From the NCBI RefSeq assembly GCF_034190915.1, contig NW_026947484.1, positions 76,587,482 through 76,651,481 on the forward strand: 64,000 bases of DNA. The letters are read 5' to 3'. A program made the translations under genes and the position numbers. Below the pieces are notes generated by a model. That model worked only from the letters and a program-made list of their open reading frames with translations. It was not told the DNA's origin and did not search any database. Shown one piece after another: positions 13,188 through 29,874 of the stretch (positions are counted from its first letter, which is position 1; each line of letters starts with the position of its first letter). Origin of the DNA: Cavia porcellus (taxonomy: Eukaryota > Chordata > Mammalia > Rodentia > Caviidae).

Positions 13188-14449
13188 TATTTTCCCTGAG
13201 TGATTGATAATCTGTTTACTGGTAGATTTTTCTTAAGACCACAGCAGTATCTTAATCTTGGTGAAAAATAGTCTACGCAGTAACACTAGCATCCATGATG
13301 AGTCCTACCTGAATCAACCAAGCAGTGTTGTTCATAATCCCTCTGTATCCATTAGCTGGCACGTCACTGTACTTAGGTATGCTAGCAAACCCCACTGTAC
13401 TTATGCATTATGGACTCACAAATACCCAGTTTACTCAGTTTATTTATCTCTTACTATTATTATTTAGATTATTTTGATGCTCAGGCTATCCAAGATTTGA
13501 CCAATAACATCCAACAGGATTTCTGAGCCAACTAGGCCCCTGACATGGTTTGAAACAATGTGGCATGTGCTGACACTTGAGGATTGTAATAGGCAATGTG
13601 TTTTATCACTTCGGGCAAACTAAATCTCCTGTAGCAAGAGCCTTGTCATCCAGGCAGATAGTGATAATCAAGACGCTAAAGACAAACCAAGCTAAAATTC
13701 AGCTTGCAGAGATCAGCAATGGGTAGAAGTTTTCAGGGTATATTGTGAAAGTTTGCCTAGACCAGTCCCCTGCCATTAGTTAGCTTTCTTGTCAGGCCCC
13801 TGGGCAGCAGCAGGTGGGGAAGTCCACAGGGGTTAGAAAAAGTCGGCTACTTTATAATGCTTACATACAGAGACACTCCTTCACCAAACTTTCAAAATGT
13901 TATCTTTGCTTTATAGTCCTTGCTGGTCCCATCTTAAGAGTCTCACTCACAGGGCAAGTCTGTGTTCCTTGCCCCAGTGTGTCAAAGCAGAGCCTGAATT
14001 CCCTAAAATGGCCTGTCTGCTTTATTCCTGAGATTACTCGTGACATATCTGCCCTTCCTAGATTTGATTTATTATACTTTAATAGAAAAGGAAATCCTAT
14101 CATTTTCCCTCTGCAGTGAACCATCCATTTGCTTAGAGAAAAAGAAATATTTTGCTACTTAGCAGCATAATGATAACAGATGGAGTGCCAGAAGACAAAT
14201 CAGAGCCCTGCTGTTGGTCACCAGCTCAGCCCAGATTAGGTGAAATTTGTTAGGCCTTCTCATCTTCCTCCTATGCAGTGGGGCCCAGACCCACAGGTCA
14301 GCCGGCCCAGATACAAGCGGTGTCCAAGTCTGGACGGTTTAATGCCAAGGTCTGCACTTATGTCTGTTTGTAGATAACATTTGCATGTTGTAAAGGAGTT
14401 TGTGATACCGAGAGAAAAGTTGATGGAAAATCTCACAGAGGAAGTGGAA
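13188..14449. other. Intronic stretch without recognised gene
   Basis: No exon and no clear repeat recognised. A 101-codon open frame at 13814-14119 lacks recognisable domains and is not supported as coding. Confidence 0.4.
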
Positions 14450-14960
14450 GAGAAGTTAGTACATGTTTCCACATCTAACCAGAGCAGAAACCTGATCATT
14501 TCACACCCTTGTTTAAAGCACTTCTGTGCCTTCCCAGTGCACTTAAGAACCAAAATCACCACTGTCTGGGCCCTGCAGGTTGGGGCTCTAGCTCATTTCT
14601 GTTTCCACCTTAGTTTCTCTTTTTGGCACCTAAAAGTGGCAGGTTTCCTATGTGAGGTTTCCTCTGCCTCATATTTTCATCATTCACCCCATGTTCCCCA
14701 CAGGCTGCTCAGCACAGTCCCCATCCAGGCTCCTAGGAGCACTTCCTACACCCTCTGCCCAGCAGCCTCTGCTTGGTCCCAGAATCACACCAGTGTTTTT
14801 CCTCCAGGGCACTTAGTACAGTTGCTGCTTCTTCGTGTGGCCACTGCTGTCTCCTCCTGTAGGTTTTCAGTTCTACCCAGACAGGCTCCAAGTCTTTTGC
14901 TTAGTACCTAGCAGTGTTTGCCACATCGCATTTTCTTAATAAATATTTAGGGGTTGAGGA
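14450..14960 (+). repeat. L2 LINE 3' region (ancient)
   Basis: The order of blocks matches L2: CTGATCATTTCACACCC-TTGTTTAAAGCACTTC, a CT-rich middle, then TAGTACCTAGCAGTG and AATAAATATTTAGGGGTTGA at the end. Strongly diverged, as expected of a pre-eutherian repeat. A 176-codon open frame inside it is not a gene. Confidence 0.7.
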
Positions 14961-16339
14961 AACAAATCTGTTTCTCAGTGTGACAATTGCACCTGCCTTA
15001 GATCAGCGCTCCTTTTGTGGCATTCCCAGCATGTAATATAGGTAGGATTAAAAAACTAGAATGAAATCACACGTGAGAGGAAACCTAAGGAGTTAAGAAG
15101 GCAAAAGGAGTTATGAATATTAACAACACTGCGTTAATACTTAGCCATATAAACAAACCAAGTCTGAAAAACTTCAGGTACAAGTGGCGTGGCAATTGTC
15201 CTGGTACTTGTCGGTGAACTTCTGGCATACACTTGCACTTTCTATAAAGTTGTTTTATTTGCATGGCGTGTTTGAGTTCTGTTAGAAGAGCTCTAAGATT
15301 GAGAAAAATGGTGTAACCTCCATAGGAAGAGAGTTAGTGCTTTAGAACAGAGCCTGATTCTGTAGTGCCTATGATTTGGATGGATAGATGGATGGATAGG
15401 CTGGCTTTCCCTGAGAGGGTAAAAAACAGGTTTAGAAAGAACTCTTTGGTAAATGCAAAAGCAGAAAAAAAACCTTACCACACATTCTTTGACAAGAGTG
15501 ACGAGCACTCAGTACTACCAGGCTGTGTTGCAGGTTCTCTAACTGTGGTTCACACGTGGCTTTAGCACAGAAAGGGAAGCCCTTTAGGTCTAAAAGAGCA
15601 TAATGCTGACAGTGTCATCAGGACATGTTTCTGCTTCCTGCTAAACCTGTTCAGAAGGACACCGGTCCACTTTGCTGTCTCTCTGCCCCACTGTTCCCTT
15701 CCTGGAAAAGCTGATTTGCTGGCCCAGTTACTTTCATACTCTGTGTGGTTAGCTTCAGGAGAGCTTGCCTGCCTCCAGCCTCAGCTGGGGCGAAGTCTTT
15801 GTGACGGAGTCCAACGGCAGGGAATGTGTGGTAATTTTGTGCTCTTCCGGGACGGCTCAGCTCCTGGAGCAGAATCTACACACTTCTGTGAGAGAGGATG
15901 ATATGCTAATGGAAATTAGCACACTTCTTCAGTTGCAACCATCAGGAAGAATATTTGGTGAAGAAAAACACATGAACAGTGTGTGAAGATTGTGGCACAG
16001 CGGTGGAATCACTTTTGGGGGGTCCCTTTAGTCACTGTTTGGGCCCAGAATGTGAAGTAGGGAAACAAGTGCCAAGAAGTCAGTGTACCCAATAACAGAT
16101 AAAGTAACGACATCAAAGGCTTGTCCCTAAAGTCTTTCAGGGCCACATTATCCCAGAAACCTCCAGTGCTTTTTGCTCACATTAAAGAGTGAATCCTTGT
16201 GGTAGAGTTTGTGGAAGAAGAATACTGACTACTTTCTTGCTCCAAAATGGCATTTTTGTCACCTAGTGAAGTGGAAACCTTAATTGACCACAGCTGTATG
16301 ACCAGAGAGATTTTTTTTTTTAAGATTCAGTTCACTGTC
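14961..16339. other. Intronic stretch without recognised gene
   Basis: No exon recognised. It includes a short GGATGGATAGAT simple repeat near 15377-15400 and no other structure I can support. Confidence 0.4.
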
Positions 16340-16567
16340 TTCAGCAAGGCTTCCTCAGCCTCAGTATTGTTGACATTTGGGGCTGGAAACCTCTTCGGCG
16401 GGGAGAAAGGAGCTGTCCTATGCATTGCAGGATATGTGCCAGCATTCCTGGCCTCTGTCCCCTAGATCCAATAGCACTCTTTACTTCCTGTAGTGACAGT
16501 CAAAAATGTCTGCAGACACTGCCAAATGTTGATGGAGGACAAGTTTGCCCCTAGTTGAAAACCACCC
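16340..16567. repeat. MER5A-type hAT-Charlie DNA transposon remnant
   Basis: Matches the recalled MER5A layout: TATTGTTGACATTTGGGGCTGG, then GAGCTGTCCTATGCATTGCAGGAT, CATTCCTGGCCTCT, AAAAATGTCTGCAGACA, and an end reading CCCCTAGTTGAAAACCAC. A non-autonomous ancient element with no coding content. Confidence 0.85.
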
Positions 16568-16636
16568 AGACTAGTCACCTACTGTTTCATCTTCTACTTC
16601 CTGATGAGTACGTTAATTTTTATGTCTTTGCCAAGA

Positions 16637-16774
16637 TTTTTTGTTTTGTTTTTGCTTTTTGAGACAGGGTCTTGCTATGCAGTTTAGGCTGGCCTTGAGC
16701 TTACGTTGTAATCCAGGCTGCTCTGGAAGCTTTCCAAGTGCTAGGATCACAGATGTGTGCCACCATTCTCGCTC
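16637..16774 (-). repeat. B1-type SINE, antisense
   Basis: T-rich reversed tail, GAGACAGGGTCTTGCTATG, GGCTGGCCTTGAGCTTAC, AAGTGCTAGGATCACAG and GTGTGCCACCATT in that order. Confidence 0.9.
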
Positions 16775-17194
16775 AAGGAAAATATTACTTGGACAGTAAA
16801 TTTTGTTTCTTTGAAAACTTAAAATTATGTAATACATTTTGCATCTAAATGAAAACTATTTCTATCTCCGTTTCACTTTGTAAATACAGAAGAATTGCAA
16901 GAAATTCCGTGTTGTTCTTGGGACCATCTCATGGTGCACTAAGTTTTACAGGAGATAAGTATATACACAAAGGGGAATATTGTTGTAACTTTGTTGATTT
17001 CAACTTCTTGCCACATGCATGGGAATTGGGTCTGGACTTTTCTGTAATCGACACTGCCACATTGGTGTTGGTTACCACATATTGCAGACTGGACAAACTG
17101 GGTTGGGAGAAGCAAGGAGCATGACCCTTGATGTCTAGGATGGAGATTGGCTCAGAGAGGACCTGCTGTCACAGGCCACCCACTTAATCTTGAA

Positions 17195-17385
17195 ATACTC
17201 TCTGATGACCTGTACTGCATGCAGCACCTCTGGTTTACTTGTGCTCTGCATTTTATCTTTATTTTTCTTTGCATCCTTACCCCCACTAGACTTTGAGTCT
17301 CTTGAGACCAAAAACCTTGACTCTTGTTTACACTGTGTTCCCAGCTCCTAGAACAGGACCTTGTACATAATAAAAGTAGACAGAT
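17195..17385 (+). repeat. L2 LINE 3' end
   Basis: ACTAGACTTTGAGTCTCTTGAGACC, then GTGTTCCCAGCTCCTAGAAC, ACCTTGTACATAATAAAAG. This is the typical terminal segment of L2. Diverged. Confidence 0.75.
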
Positions 17386-17399
17386 GATAGATATTGTCA

Positions 17400-17995
17400 T
17401 AGGGTTCACAAGCGAACAGATTTAATACAGGACACATAACTTATAGGATTATTTTATAATATTCACTCAAAAGAGTCAAATGTAGAAGAGTGCAAGCAAT
17501 TTCTCCACACACTAGAGTCCCAAAGAATCCAGCTGAGGGGCTGGATCCCACAGCAGTGTCTTGCTCATGGGCTGTAGGCAATGTCCTCCATGAGTCCAGC
17601 TGGAGGACTGTAGCCCACAACAATGTCTCATGCAAGTCTGTATCAAGGATCTGCACTAGAAGGGCCAAAAGTCAGTGATAGAAGTTAGGAAGTCTGCACC
17701 AACAGGATGAAGGATCTGCAGTGGAGCCAGGGACTGATGCTCAAAGTGAGGACCAGAGCTCCCCCTAAAAGAACCACAGCCTCCTCACAGCAACAGAGAG
17801 GACATGAGCTCCTCCAACTGAGAGCAGCTGAGTTAATATCCGGAACACCAGCAGGGTGAGCTTCTCCAGGAGAATCAGCAGCACACCATCTTCCTCTCCA
17901 GATGTGCTTTTATGCTGTTGGCAGTAACCCTCAGGTGGGCCTTCCACACCCAATACACACTCATTTAGTTCAGCTGGGTGTTCCAGGTTGACCAT
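17400..17995. repeat. Unclassified LTR-like sequence with internal ~69-bp duplication
   Basis: Two adjacent imperfect units start near 17525 and 17594. Both read (GA)GTCCAGCTG-GGACTG then CCCACA-CA-TGTCT-TGC, at a period near 69 bp. The region begins with a TTTAATACAGG stretch, compatible with an antisense LTR. I do not recognise the family. Confidence 0.3.
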
Positions 17996-18467
17996 TAGTC
18001 CATCACAGATAGTAATATGCCTTTGTACTTGGAATTGATTACAAATGTAAATTGAACATGTGTGCAGTTTTTTTATTTGCTCTGTTCTTCACAGTTGTGT
18101 TGAAGAACATTTGGCTGGTCCCCTGGTATTTAATCTCTGCATAGCTCAGTCTGATCCATACACAGCTGGAAAGAAAATCGTTCATGGTTTTGGCCCCTGC
18201 AGTGGGCATAGGGAACAGTCCAGCAGTGATTAAGTGGACAAGACTGCCGTCCTCCAGACCTCAGGCGGGGCCTCTTCGGTGCTCATGTCCCCTCACCTGA
18301 CCTCACAGCCACAAGCTCTGCCCAGCCTTTTCTCCCCCACTCCCTTTTCTTTGTACCCTGTCTTCGCCTACCCAATCTTCAGATCTTGACAACTCAGTCG
18401 CAGGCTGACTCCATTCTGTTTTGTTACTTGTTCACATACTATCATACTGGCTTGCTAAGAATATGCC

Positions 18468-18620
18468 TTTGTTTTGTTGAGACAGGGTTTCACTATGCAG
18501 TTCAAACTGGCCTTAAACCCACTTTGTAGCCCATGCTGGCCTCAAACTCAGCAATCCTCCTGCCTCAGCCTCTCAAGTGCTGGCACTACATACCGCACAA
18601 GCATGCTGTGCCACACCCAG
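18468..18620 (-). repeat. B1-type SINE, antisense
   Basis: GAGACAGGGTTTCACTATG, AACTGGCCTTAAACCCAC, GTAGCCCATGCTGGCCTC (internal duplication), CTCAAGTGCTGGCACTACA and CCACACCCAG. Confidence 0.92.
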
Positions 18621-18697
18621 TGTTGCCTTTGTTACTGACCTCAGTTTTTATTATATTGGCTTTCATTTGGACTATATCTCATTTTATGTCATAAATT

Positions 18698-18830
18698 TGT
18701 TTTTTTGAGACACGGTCTTGCCATGTAGTTCAGGCTGGCCTTGAACTCACTATGTAGCCAGGCTGGCCTCTAACTCAGGGTGACCCTCTTGCAAAGGCTG
18801 GGATTATAGGTGTGTGCCACTGTGCCTGGA
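18698..18830 (-). repeat. B1-type SINE, antisense
   Basis: GAGACACGGTCTTGCCATG, CAGGCTGGCCTTGAACTCAC, TAGCCAGGCTGGCCTCTAAC and GCTGGGATTATAGGTGTGTG. Second antisense B1 within 100 bp of the previous one. Confidence 0.92.
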
Positions 18831-19378
18831 TATGACTTATATATTCTTCCTCCTGCTCTTTACACTAACTATGACCATTTTCTACACTGATTAAGTTTCA
18901 ATAAATGTTATAAAATGAAAGGAAAGGTGCCAGGGCAGGCTCCAGCCCTGGATTTCCAGACATTCAGAAAATTCTTATAAATAAAAGAGGCAGCCCTCTG
19001 GTTCCAGAGTTCTTGCTTGGAATCCACTACTTTTAGAATTCCAGTTGCAGAGACAGCCAGAGCATTTTTGGCTGTGTGAAACCAGACATAGTTCTCTTGG
19101 TCCGAAAAGGCTTTTTAGGTTAAAACTCTTCTTATAAGCTACTTAGGGGGTATTTTAAAAAACAAATAAAACTCTTGTTTTTACCCTCCCCCCATTTTTA
19201 TAGTTTCTTAGTTATTCTTGATTTGCCACCTTTTTTATAATAGAAAACTTTTGTGGTGTCCCATCAATTTATCATTTTTCTTTTTAAGATATAGTCTCAA
19301 TTTGTAGGATTACAATTCATTTTAGTTCCATGTAATCAAGAATGAAAGAAATAATAACCAAATGTCTTACTTTTCTTT
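18831..19378. other. Intronic stretch without recognised gene
   Basis: AT-rich, with short T tracts. No exon or repeat recognised. Confidence 0.4.
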
Positions 19379-19740
19379 TTTGCTGAGACAAATTACCCAA
19401 CAACCAAAGTTGAAGGGGGAAAGGTTTATTTAGCTGGCAGTTTATAGAGGTGTCAGTCCATAACTGACTCAAAGGCAGGGTGGCATGGCAGAAAGGCATC
19501 ATAGAGGGGAAACAGTTTATGGGAGGTAGAAGAGGCCATCACAGCTGTATCTATCCTTGATATTTTATCTGGGCTACGTAGGACAGGTAGTACTGACTCT
19601 TAAGCCTAATACTCTTGAATCTAGCATTGCACCATGAATCAGTTCCAGCCACACACAGACAAGGTCTAGTCCCCTCTGAAAAAGCGCCACTTATGACCAT
19701 GAGGCTTTGGGGGTATATAGACACAGCCATAATACCAAAC
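19379..19740 (-). mobile_element. MaLR-like LTR, antisense, apparently solo
   Basis: The first 60 bp (GCTGAGACAAATTACCCAACAA, then AAGG-GG-AAGGTTTATTT) matches the reverse complement of the last part of the LTR at 21494-21859, which carries AATAAACCTCCCCTCCTTTAAA and TTGGGTATTGTCTCA. The end (GTATATAGACACAGCCATAATACC) corresponds to the reversed LTR start. No internal sequence is attached, so it is probably a solo LTR. A homologous antisense copy lies at 49137-49488. Confidence 0.65.
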
Positions 19741-19770
19741 AAATAGAAACTTATTTCTCTGTCACATAAA

Positions 19771-21864
19771 AGTATTGTTATGGTTTATATGTAGATATTC
19801 CACAAGGGCCTCAGTTGCTCATAGGTGGGAAGTAACTGGATTTTGGAAGGTGATTGGATTATGAGGTTTTACAGCTGACTTGCTTTTAGGAGGTAGATTC
19901 CAGGAAGAAGCTGCAGCTGCCTAGGGGTGAGGCCTGGAAGGGTTTATCTCCCCCACCAGCTCCTCCCAGCCTTCTCAGCCTCCCGGCTGCCATTACAGGA
20001 GTAGCTCGCTGTTCCTCTGCCATGTATTAGTGCCATTCTGTCCAGCCTTTGAGCCAGCTGATTATGCACTGAAACATGAACAAAAATAAACCACTCTTCC
20101 TTTAAATTGAGGGTGTCAGCCCTTGTGTCTCAGCAATGAGGAAAATGGCTGAGAAAGTTTGGTAGCAGCGATGTGGGGGTCATTCCTGTGACTGTCCTTG
20201 ACCAGGAGATCTAAACACTGGCTTGGGGGAAGAGTTTGCAAGGGTTTGGTGATGCTGGCTGGAGAAACAGTCCTAGAATACTGAAAGCCAAGCATAGTTA
20301 GAGCCAAGCATAGTCCAGAAGACCAGAATGCAGATTAAAAAATAGAAGAGACCAGACTTGGGAAGTTCCAGTTGGGAATAGAGACTCCGTTGACACTTGG
20401 GCTCAAGACTATTTGTATTACCCTATGACAAAAAATTTGTCTACATTTTGTTCATGTCCTAAAACTGAAGGAGACTCATTCATGTGGCACAGGATATTTC
20501 AAGGCAGATTAGTGTTCTGGCTGTGGCGTAGGTACTGTTGAGGGCTTTTAGCCAGCTGTACATTGAAAATCATGCACAAAGCACAGAGGAGTGATTTTTA
20601 AAGTTTTCAGTTTCCTTTAAAAGGAACTGCCTATAAAGTAGGAACAGAGGAGAGCCTGATTGCTAAAAAGATTAGCGTTAAAAAAGAAGTGTTTTGGATA
20701 AAGACAATAGGAAAAATGGCTGAAGGGCATGTCAGGAATCTGTATGGTCCCAGCTCTTTCAGGCTCAAAATTGCAAAAGCGAGAGATTGCTTCAAAGTAA
20801 GCCTCAGGGCACCATGCTAGAAAATGGGAAATCCTTACTCTGGGTTCCGTTCACAGTGCTCAGCCATCCCAGGTACTGAGAGTCCTCCACAGCTGTGATG
20901 CAAGAGGGCCCAGCTTCTCAAGCAGACCTTGGTATCACCTACATGGTGCTAATTTTATAGGCATGCAGAATGTAAGAGTTTTGGGGTAAGGAAGGCTTCC
21001 ACCCCGATTTCAAAAGAAGGCTTAGGTTGATAGGCAAGGAGACCTTGAGATGGTGGTGCGTGAAGCTGTGAAGTTTAAGCCAAAGATACCAATGGAGACC
21101 TTAAAAAGTTAGGCCACAAGAGCTATGAGCACCGGCAATGCAGTATGGAGGGCCACTCCAGACTTTTACAGTTTGCATCTCACAACAGCTTGGTCTGGGT
21201 GCTGGACATAGAGCTATGGGATTTAATGTATTGCTTTGGTCCCATTCCTTTCTCTCCCCTTGGTTCTTAATTTTGGAATGGGAGTGTTTACCTCATGGCA
21301 TTATTTGTTGGCAGTCCTTAACTTCTTTTCGGATGTTTACAAGGATCTACAGCAAAGATTTTGCCTTAAGAGGCAGAGGAGAGATGGATTTGGACATTTC
21401 AGCAATGCTGAAATTCTTAGGTGTTTGACAACTCTTACAAATGGACTAAATGCAGTTTCTATAAAGAGATGTGCATGGGAGCTGGGGGCAAAATGTTATA
21501 GTTTAGATCTAGGTGTTCCCCCAAGAGCCTCAGATACTCTTAGGTTTTGCTTTTGGAAGGTGAATGGATTAAGGGTGCTTATAACTGACTTACTGTTGGG
21601 AGGTGGGGTCTGGTAGGAAGAGGCAGGTGTCTGGGGGCATGGCCTAGAGAGGTTTGCCCACCTCCCAGTTTCTCCCTTTGCTTTCTGCTTCCTGTCCACC
21701 ACACCATGAGCAGCTCTTTTCCACTCTGCCCTGCTGTCATGTTGGTCTGTCTTGGAGGCAGCCAACTATGGACTTAAAATATGACCCAAAATAAACCTCC
21801 CCTCCTTTAAATTGTTTTTGTTGGGTATTGTCTCATTAATACAAAAAATGAATGAGGCAAGTAC
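19771..21864 (+). mobile_element. Full-length MaLR (ERVL-MaLR) retroelement with two LTRs
   Basis: 5' LTR about 19776-20155 and 3' LTR 21494-21859. Both start TGTTAT(G/A)GTTTA and share TTTTGGAAGGTGA-TGGATTA, a GGGGGCATGGCC/GGGGTGAGGCC block, an AATAAAC polyadenylation block and CTCCTTTAAATTG. The LTRs are flanked by AGTAT (19771-19775) and AGTAC (21860-21864), a 4/5-matching 5-bp target-site duplication as expected for the ERVL class. The internal part (about 20156-21493) opens with TTTGGTAGCAGCGATG and has only short open frames: MaLR elements encode no proteins of their own. The LTRs are clearly diverged, so the insertion is old and inactive. Confidence 0.8.
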
Positions 21865-23135
21865 TGAGATAGGCTTTTCAGGAGCATTATAATTCTGCTT
21901 CACAAACCCCTTTGGACTCAGGTTCCTTATTGTACATGCTCCTCCATTCCTAGGTGTGGACTTATGGCCCACAGAGTAGCAGTTAATGTCCAGTCATCAC
22001 AGCTGCATTCCAGGTAGCAGGATAGAGGAAGAAAAGAAGAAAGGAGGTCAAAGACACATTCCTGTGTCTTTTATGGGAAATCCCTGGGAATTGCTGTATG
22101 ACATGTTGGCTTATGGCCATGCTAACAGTAAGAATGGTGGGAATATACGGTTCATATTTACCCATCTAAAAAAAGTCACTTCTGTTAGTGTGGAAGGCTG
22201 GGTAATGAATAGAGGAATATGTGTGTATGTTTGCTGTGATTTCTCACATTAATACACTTCCCACTTGCACAGTTTCTAACATTCTTTTTATTTTATTAAC
22301 AGTGACTTCTTATAATAGTTTTAAAAGGTAAATGTAATGTAAAATTTATAATACATAAATTATAAAATAACACCTGTAATTCCTCACTTTAAAAATAACT
22401 ACTGAAATAGCACATGCAAGAAATGTCTGTAATGTTAATATTGAATAACTATCTTCAGATTAATGTTTTTGTGAGCTTATTATATATACTCAATTATTTA
22501 TTACTTTGGTGAATACTTTAAAATACCTTTTTGTTTCCAGGATCTTGTTAAGTGATGTGTCATTGGGAGAGGTGAGCACTGAAGGAAATTTTTAGAGTTG
22601 AATTTGTTGGTCTCAGGAGGCTTTCATTTTGAGAGAGATGAGACATATATGGAAAAGATGAGAAATAGGCCAGGGCCCCATAAATGCCATGTTTGTATTA
22701 ACGTATGTAAATATACACTAATAAGCAGGAGATAAAAATGACAACAGTGGATATATTTATGGTGCCAAGGACAGTTTATACAAATGACACTTTAAGAACA
22801 TATCTCACTTTTGTGGTTGTTAGAGAATGAATCATGGGTTAGAAGGGCTTTGGATAGCCTGGGTTAAGCTAACTGGAAAATAATGAAACCTCACATGGTT
22901 AAATTCTAACTTCTCCTGATTCCCAAAGATTAAAGTCTGAAGTTCACTTGGGGATAATTTGACCTGACTGTTGCCTTTCATGATTTCTGCTAAAGGTGGA
23001 AAAAACCAAGGATGAGCCCCTTTTTACTGAAACGTGTGCTATGTTTTGTTGTATTCCAAATGCTGACCTTGAATCAGCTCACCTTTTCTATTGAAAATGC
23101 TGGGGTGGGGTAGCCATGTTGAAAAAAAAAATCAA
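21865..23135. other. Intronic stretch without recognised gene
   Basis: AT-rich, particularly 22260-22560. No exon, and no repeat that I can name. Confidence 0.4.
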
Positions 23136-23365
23136 GCTGGCCTGGTGGCATTCGCCACCTGTAATCTCAGCATTCTGGGAGGCTGAAGCAGGAAGACTGC
23201 AAGTTACTGTCCAGCCTGAGCAACTGAGCAAACTAACAAGTCCCTGTCTCAAAAAAAAAAAAAAAAAAAGAAAGAAAAAGAAAGAAAGAAAGAAAGAAAA
23301 AAGCCTGGGGATGTAGCTCAGTGCAAATGCCCTAGGTTCAGTTCTCAGGAACACACAGGCACACA
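23136..23365 (+). repeat. B1-dID composite SINE
   Basis: The left part is B1-like (GGCCTGGTGGCATTCGCCACC, ATCTCAGCATTCTGGGAGGC, CCCTGTCTC) with an A/AAAG tail at 23251-23299. It is followed by an ID-like right part (GCCTGGGGATGTAGCTCAGTG ... CCTAGGTTCAGTTCTCAGG). This left-right arrangement is the B1-dID dimer known from squirrel-related and other non-murid rodents. Confidence 0.8.
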
Positions 23366-23463
23366 CGCCCCAGCCCAGGAGTTATGTCAAAACGGCCACA
23401 GTTGAGTTATCCAGACCATATATTTACTGCTTCCTTGTATGTCTCTACATGACTCTCCCTCCG

Positions 23464-23648
23464 CCCCAGTACTGGAGATTGAACCCATGGTATTAACAAT
23501 GAGCTACATCTCTAGATGTCTTTTTATTTTGAGGCAAGGTCTCACTAAATTACTAAATTTCCCAAACCGGGCTCAAATTTGTAATCCTCCTGCCTCAGCA
23601 TCTCAGAGTGCTAGGATTACAGGCAGTGTGCATCACCACTCCCAGCTT
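23464..23648 (-). repeat. B1-dID composite SINE, antisense
   Basis: Reversed ID part first (CCAGTACTGGAGATTGAACCC, GAGCTACATCTCTAG), then reversed B1 part (GAGGCAAGGTCTCACTAAATT, TCCTCCTGCCTCAGCATC, GTGCTAGGATTACAGG). Same family as the element 100 bp upstream, in opposite orientation. Confidence 0.8.
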
Positions 23649-24099
23649 GACTTTTTTTTTTTTTTTTTTAACAAGCACGGACTACTTTTCTAACTGGAAA
23701 AAAGTTTTAGTCGTTATTGGGGGAAAAAAAAAAAAAAAACACAGACTAGGGGTTATCGCATGGTCTGCGTCCTGAGCACTGAGTCCTGTGGCGCTCTGAG
23801 CCAAGCGGTCTTGCTGGCTGCTCATCCAGCGGAGAACAGTGGCCGATTGTGGCCCGGCCCTTGCTCAGGTGACGGGCAGAGGCTGCTAGGTTTGCACCCA
23901 GAACACAGCCTCTTTCATGGAGGCGTGGCTGCCGCAGGAGCAGACAGAGCCTCTCTGTGCAGATGCTTACATTGCTGGCTTTATTTGTCCTCCTGGCAGA
24001 ACTGGAGTGAAGAATACACATTTTCAAAAGATGCCGGTTTCCTGTTTTCAGTAAGAAAACAAGGAATGCCGAGCCGCTGAGCGCGGCGGGGGTGGCGTC

Positions 24100-24287
24100 G
24101 CCGGAGCCGGCGGGAGCCTTCATTGGCGAGACCTCGGCCTATGGCGTGTGCGCGGGGCCGGCCCAGTGCGCCCGGCCGGCGGAGCGGAGCGAAGCGGCAG
24201 CCTTCGCCTGGCGGGCCGAGGGCCGAGCGGCAGCGGCAGGCAGGCCAAGCAGGGCCGCTCCCGGGGCCCGCGCGGGGTGCGCAGCAG
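24100..24287 (+). other. KANK1: Probable alternative first exon of KANK1 (5' end not determined)
   Basis: The 3' boundary is read from CAG|GTAGGC with donor GT at 24288-24289. The 5' end is arbitrary. The first ATG (24141) opens a 49-codon frame to the donor. Joined to the exon at 25990 it would stop at TGA 26008-26010, i.e. a 55-codon upstream ORF out of frame with KANK1. The frame that is continuous with KANK1 (codons at 24011 ... 24284) is open across the exon but contains no ATG. The first in-frame ATG in the next exon is 26427, matching the start of the short human isoform as I recall it. Confidence 0.5.
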
Positions 24288-28984
<4,697 letters not shown>

Positions 28985-29874
28985 TCTTGGGAAAAAATGT
29001 TTTCCCAAGAGCTAAGAATTTTTTTTTTTTTTTTTAACATCTTGAGCCATTTTTTTGGAACTGTCGAGAAAGCTTTAGGATGGTAATGGGTAGAATAAAA
29101 ACCAAGAATGATTCTTTGGCATCTGGCTGAGGACCAACATAAGAGTAAACTGATATCGGCAGGCCTAGACATTATCTTCTGGAGCTGCTAGTTTTTATGT
29201 GATGTTTTATTGTCTTCCAGTTATTAGCTTATTTTATGTAAAATTCACTAAAGAAAATTGTGTACTATTATGCCCACAATTATTAGCAGTATAAAATGTT
29301 TATAGTTCATATTTCCATGAAAGGGAAGGACTTCATCAGTTCATTTTATTACTGCGAATAATGATTAACAGTCTGCTGCCCCGCAAGCACAGGAATAGGC
29401 CCTGAGGACAGTGTAGCAAGGGAAGCCAGGGCTCCTGAGCTCTGGGATTCCCATTGCTGTGAAGCTGGTCATCGAGAAGCTACTCAGGGAGATTTCACAA
29501 TGTGTGGTTTCCCTGTCAGCCTCACTGAAATCCCTTCCCTTGGTATCAGGTGCCCTGTTTCTGGGGCCATACCAGCCAGCTGTCATTCCTGACACTCAGT
29601 TCTCACAAACCAGTGTGACCAGGAGAAGTGTGTGTCATACTAACTTTTTGTGAAAATGTACGGTGTAAACTACATCAGGCCCTCCACAGAACATCTACAT
29701 CATCCTGTTTCCCTTCATAAGCCTGAAAGGGCAATGAGCAAAACAGACTGAAATAACTTCTTTTTATAACCCTACATTTCCACTTTTACCCTACTAGTTT
29801 TTAGTATCTCTGCTGTGGGACATAGTCTGTTATGCAAGAAAAAATGAACATGATGGCTGCTGTGTGAGTTTTTT
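28985..29874. other. Intronic stretch without recognised feature
   Basis: Between the MaLR LTR and the ID insertion. A T-run lies at 29020-29036. No exon or repeat recognised. Confidence 0.4.
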
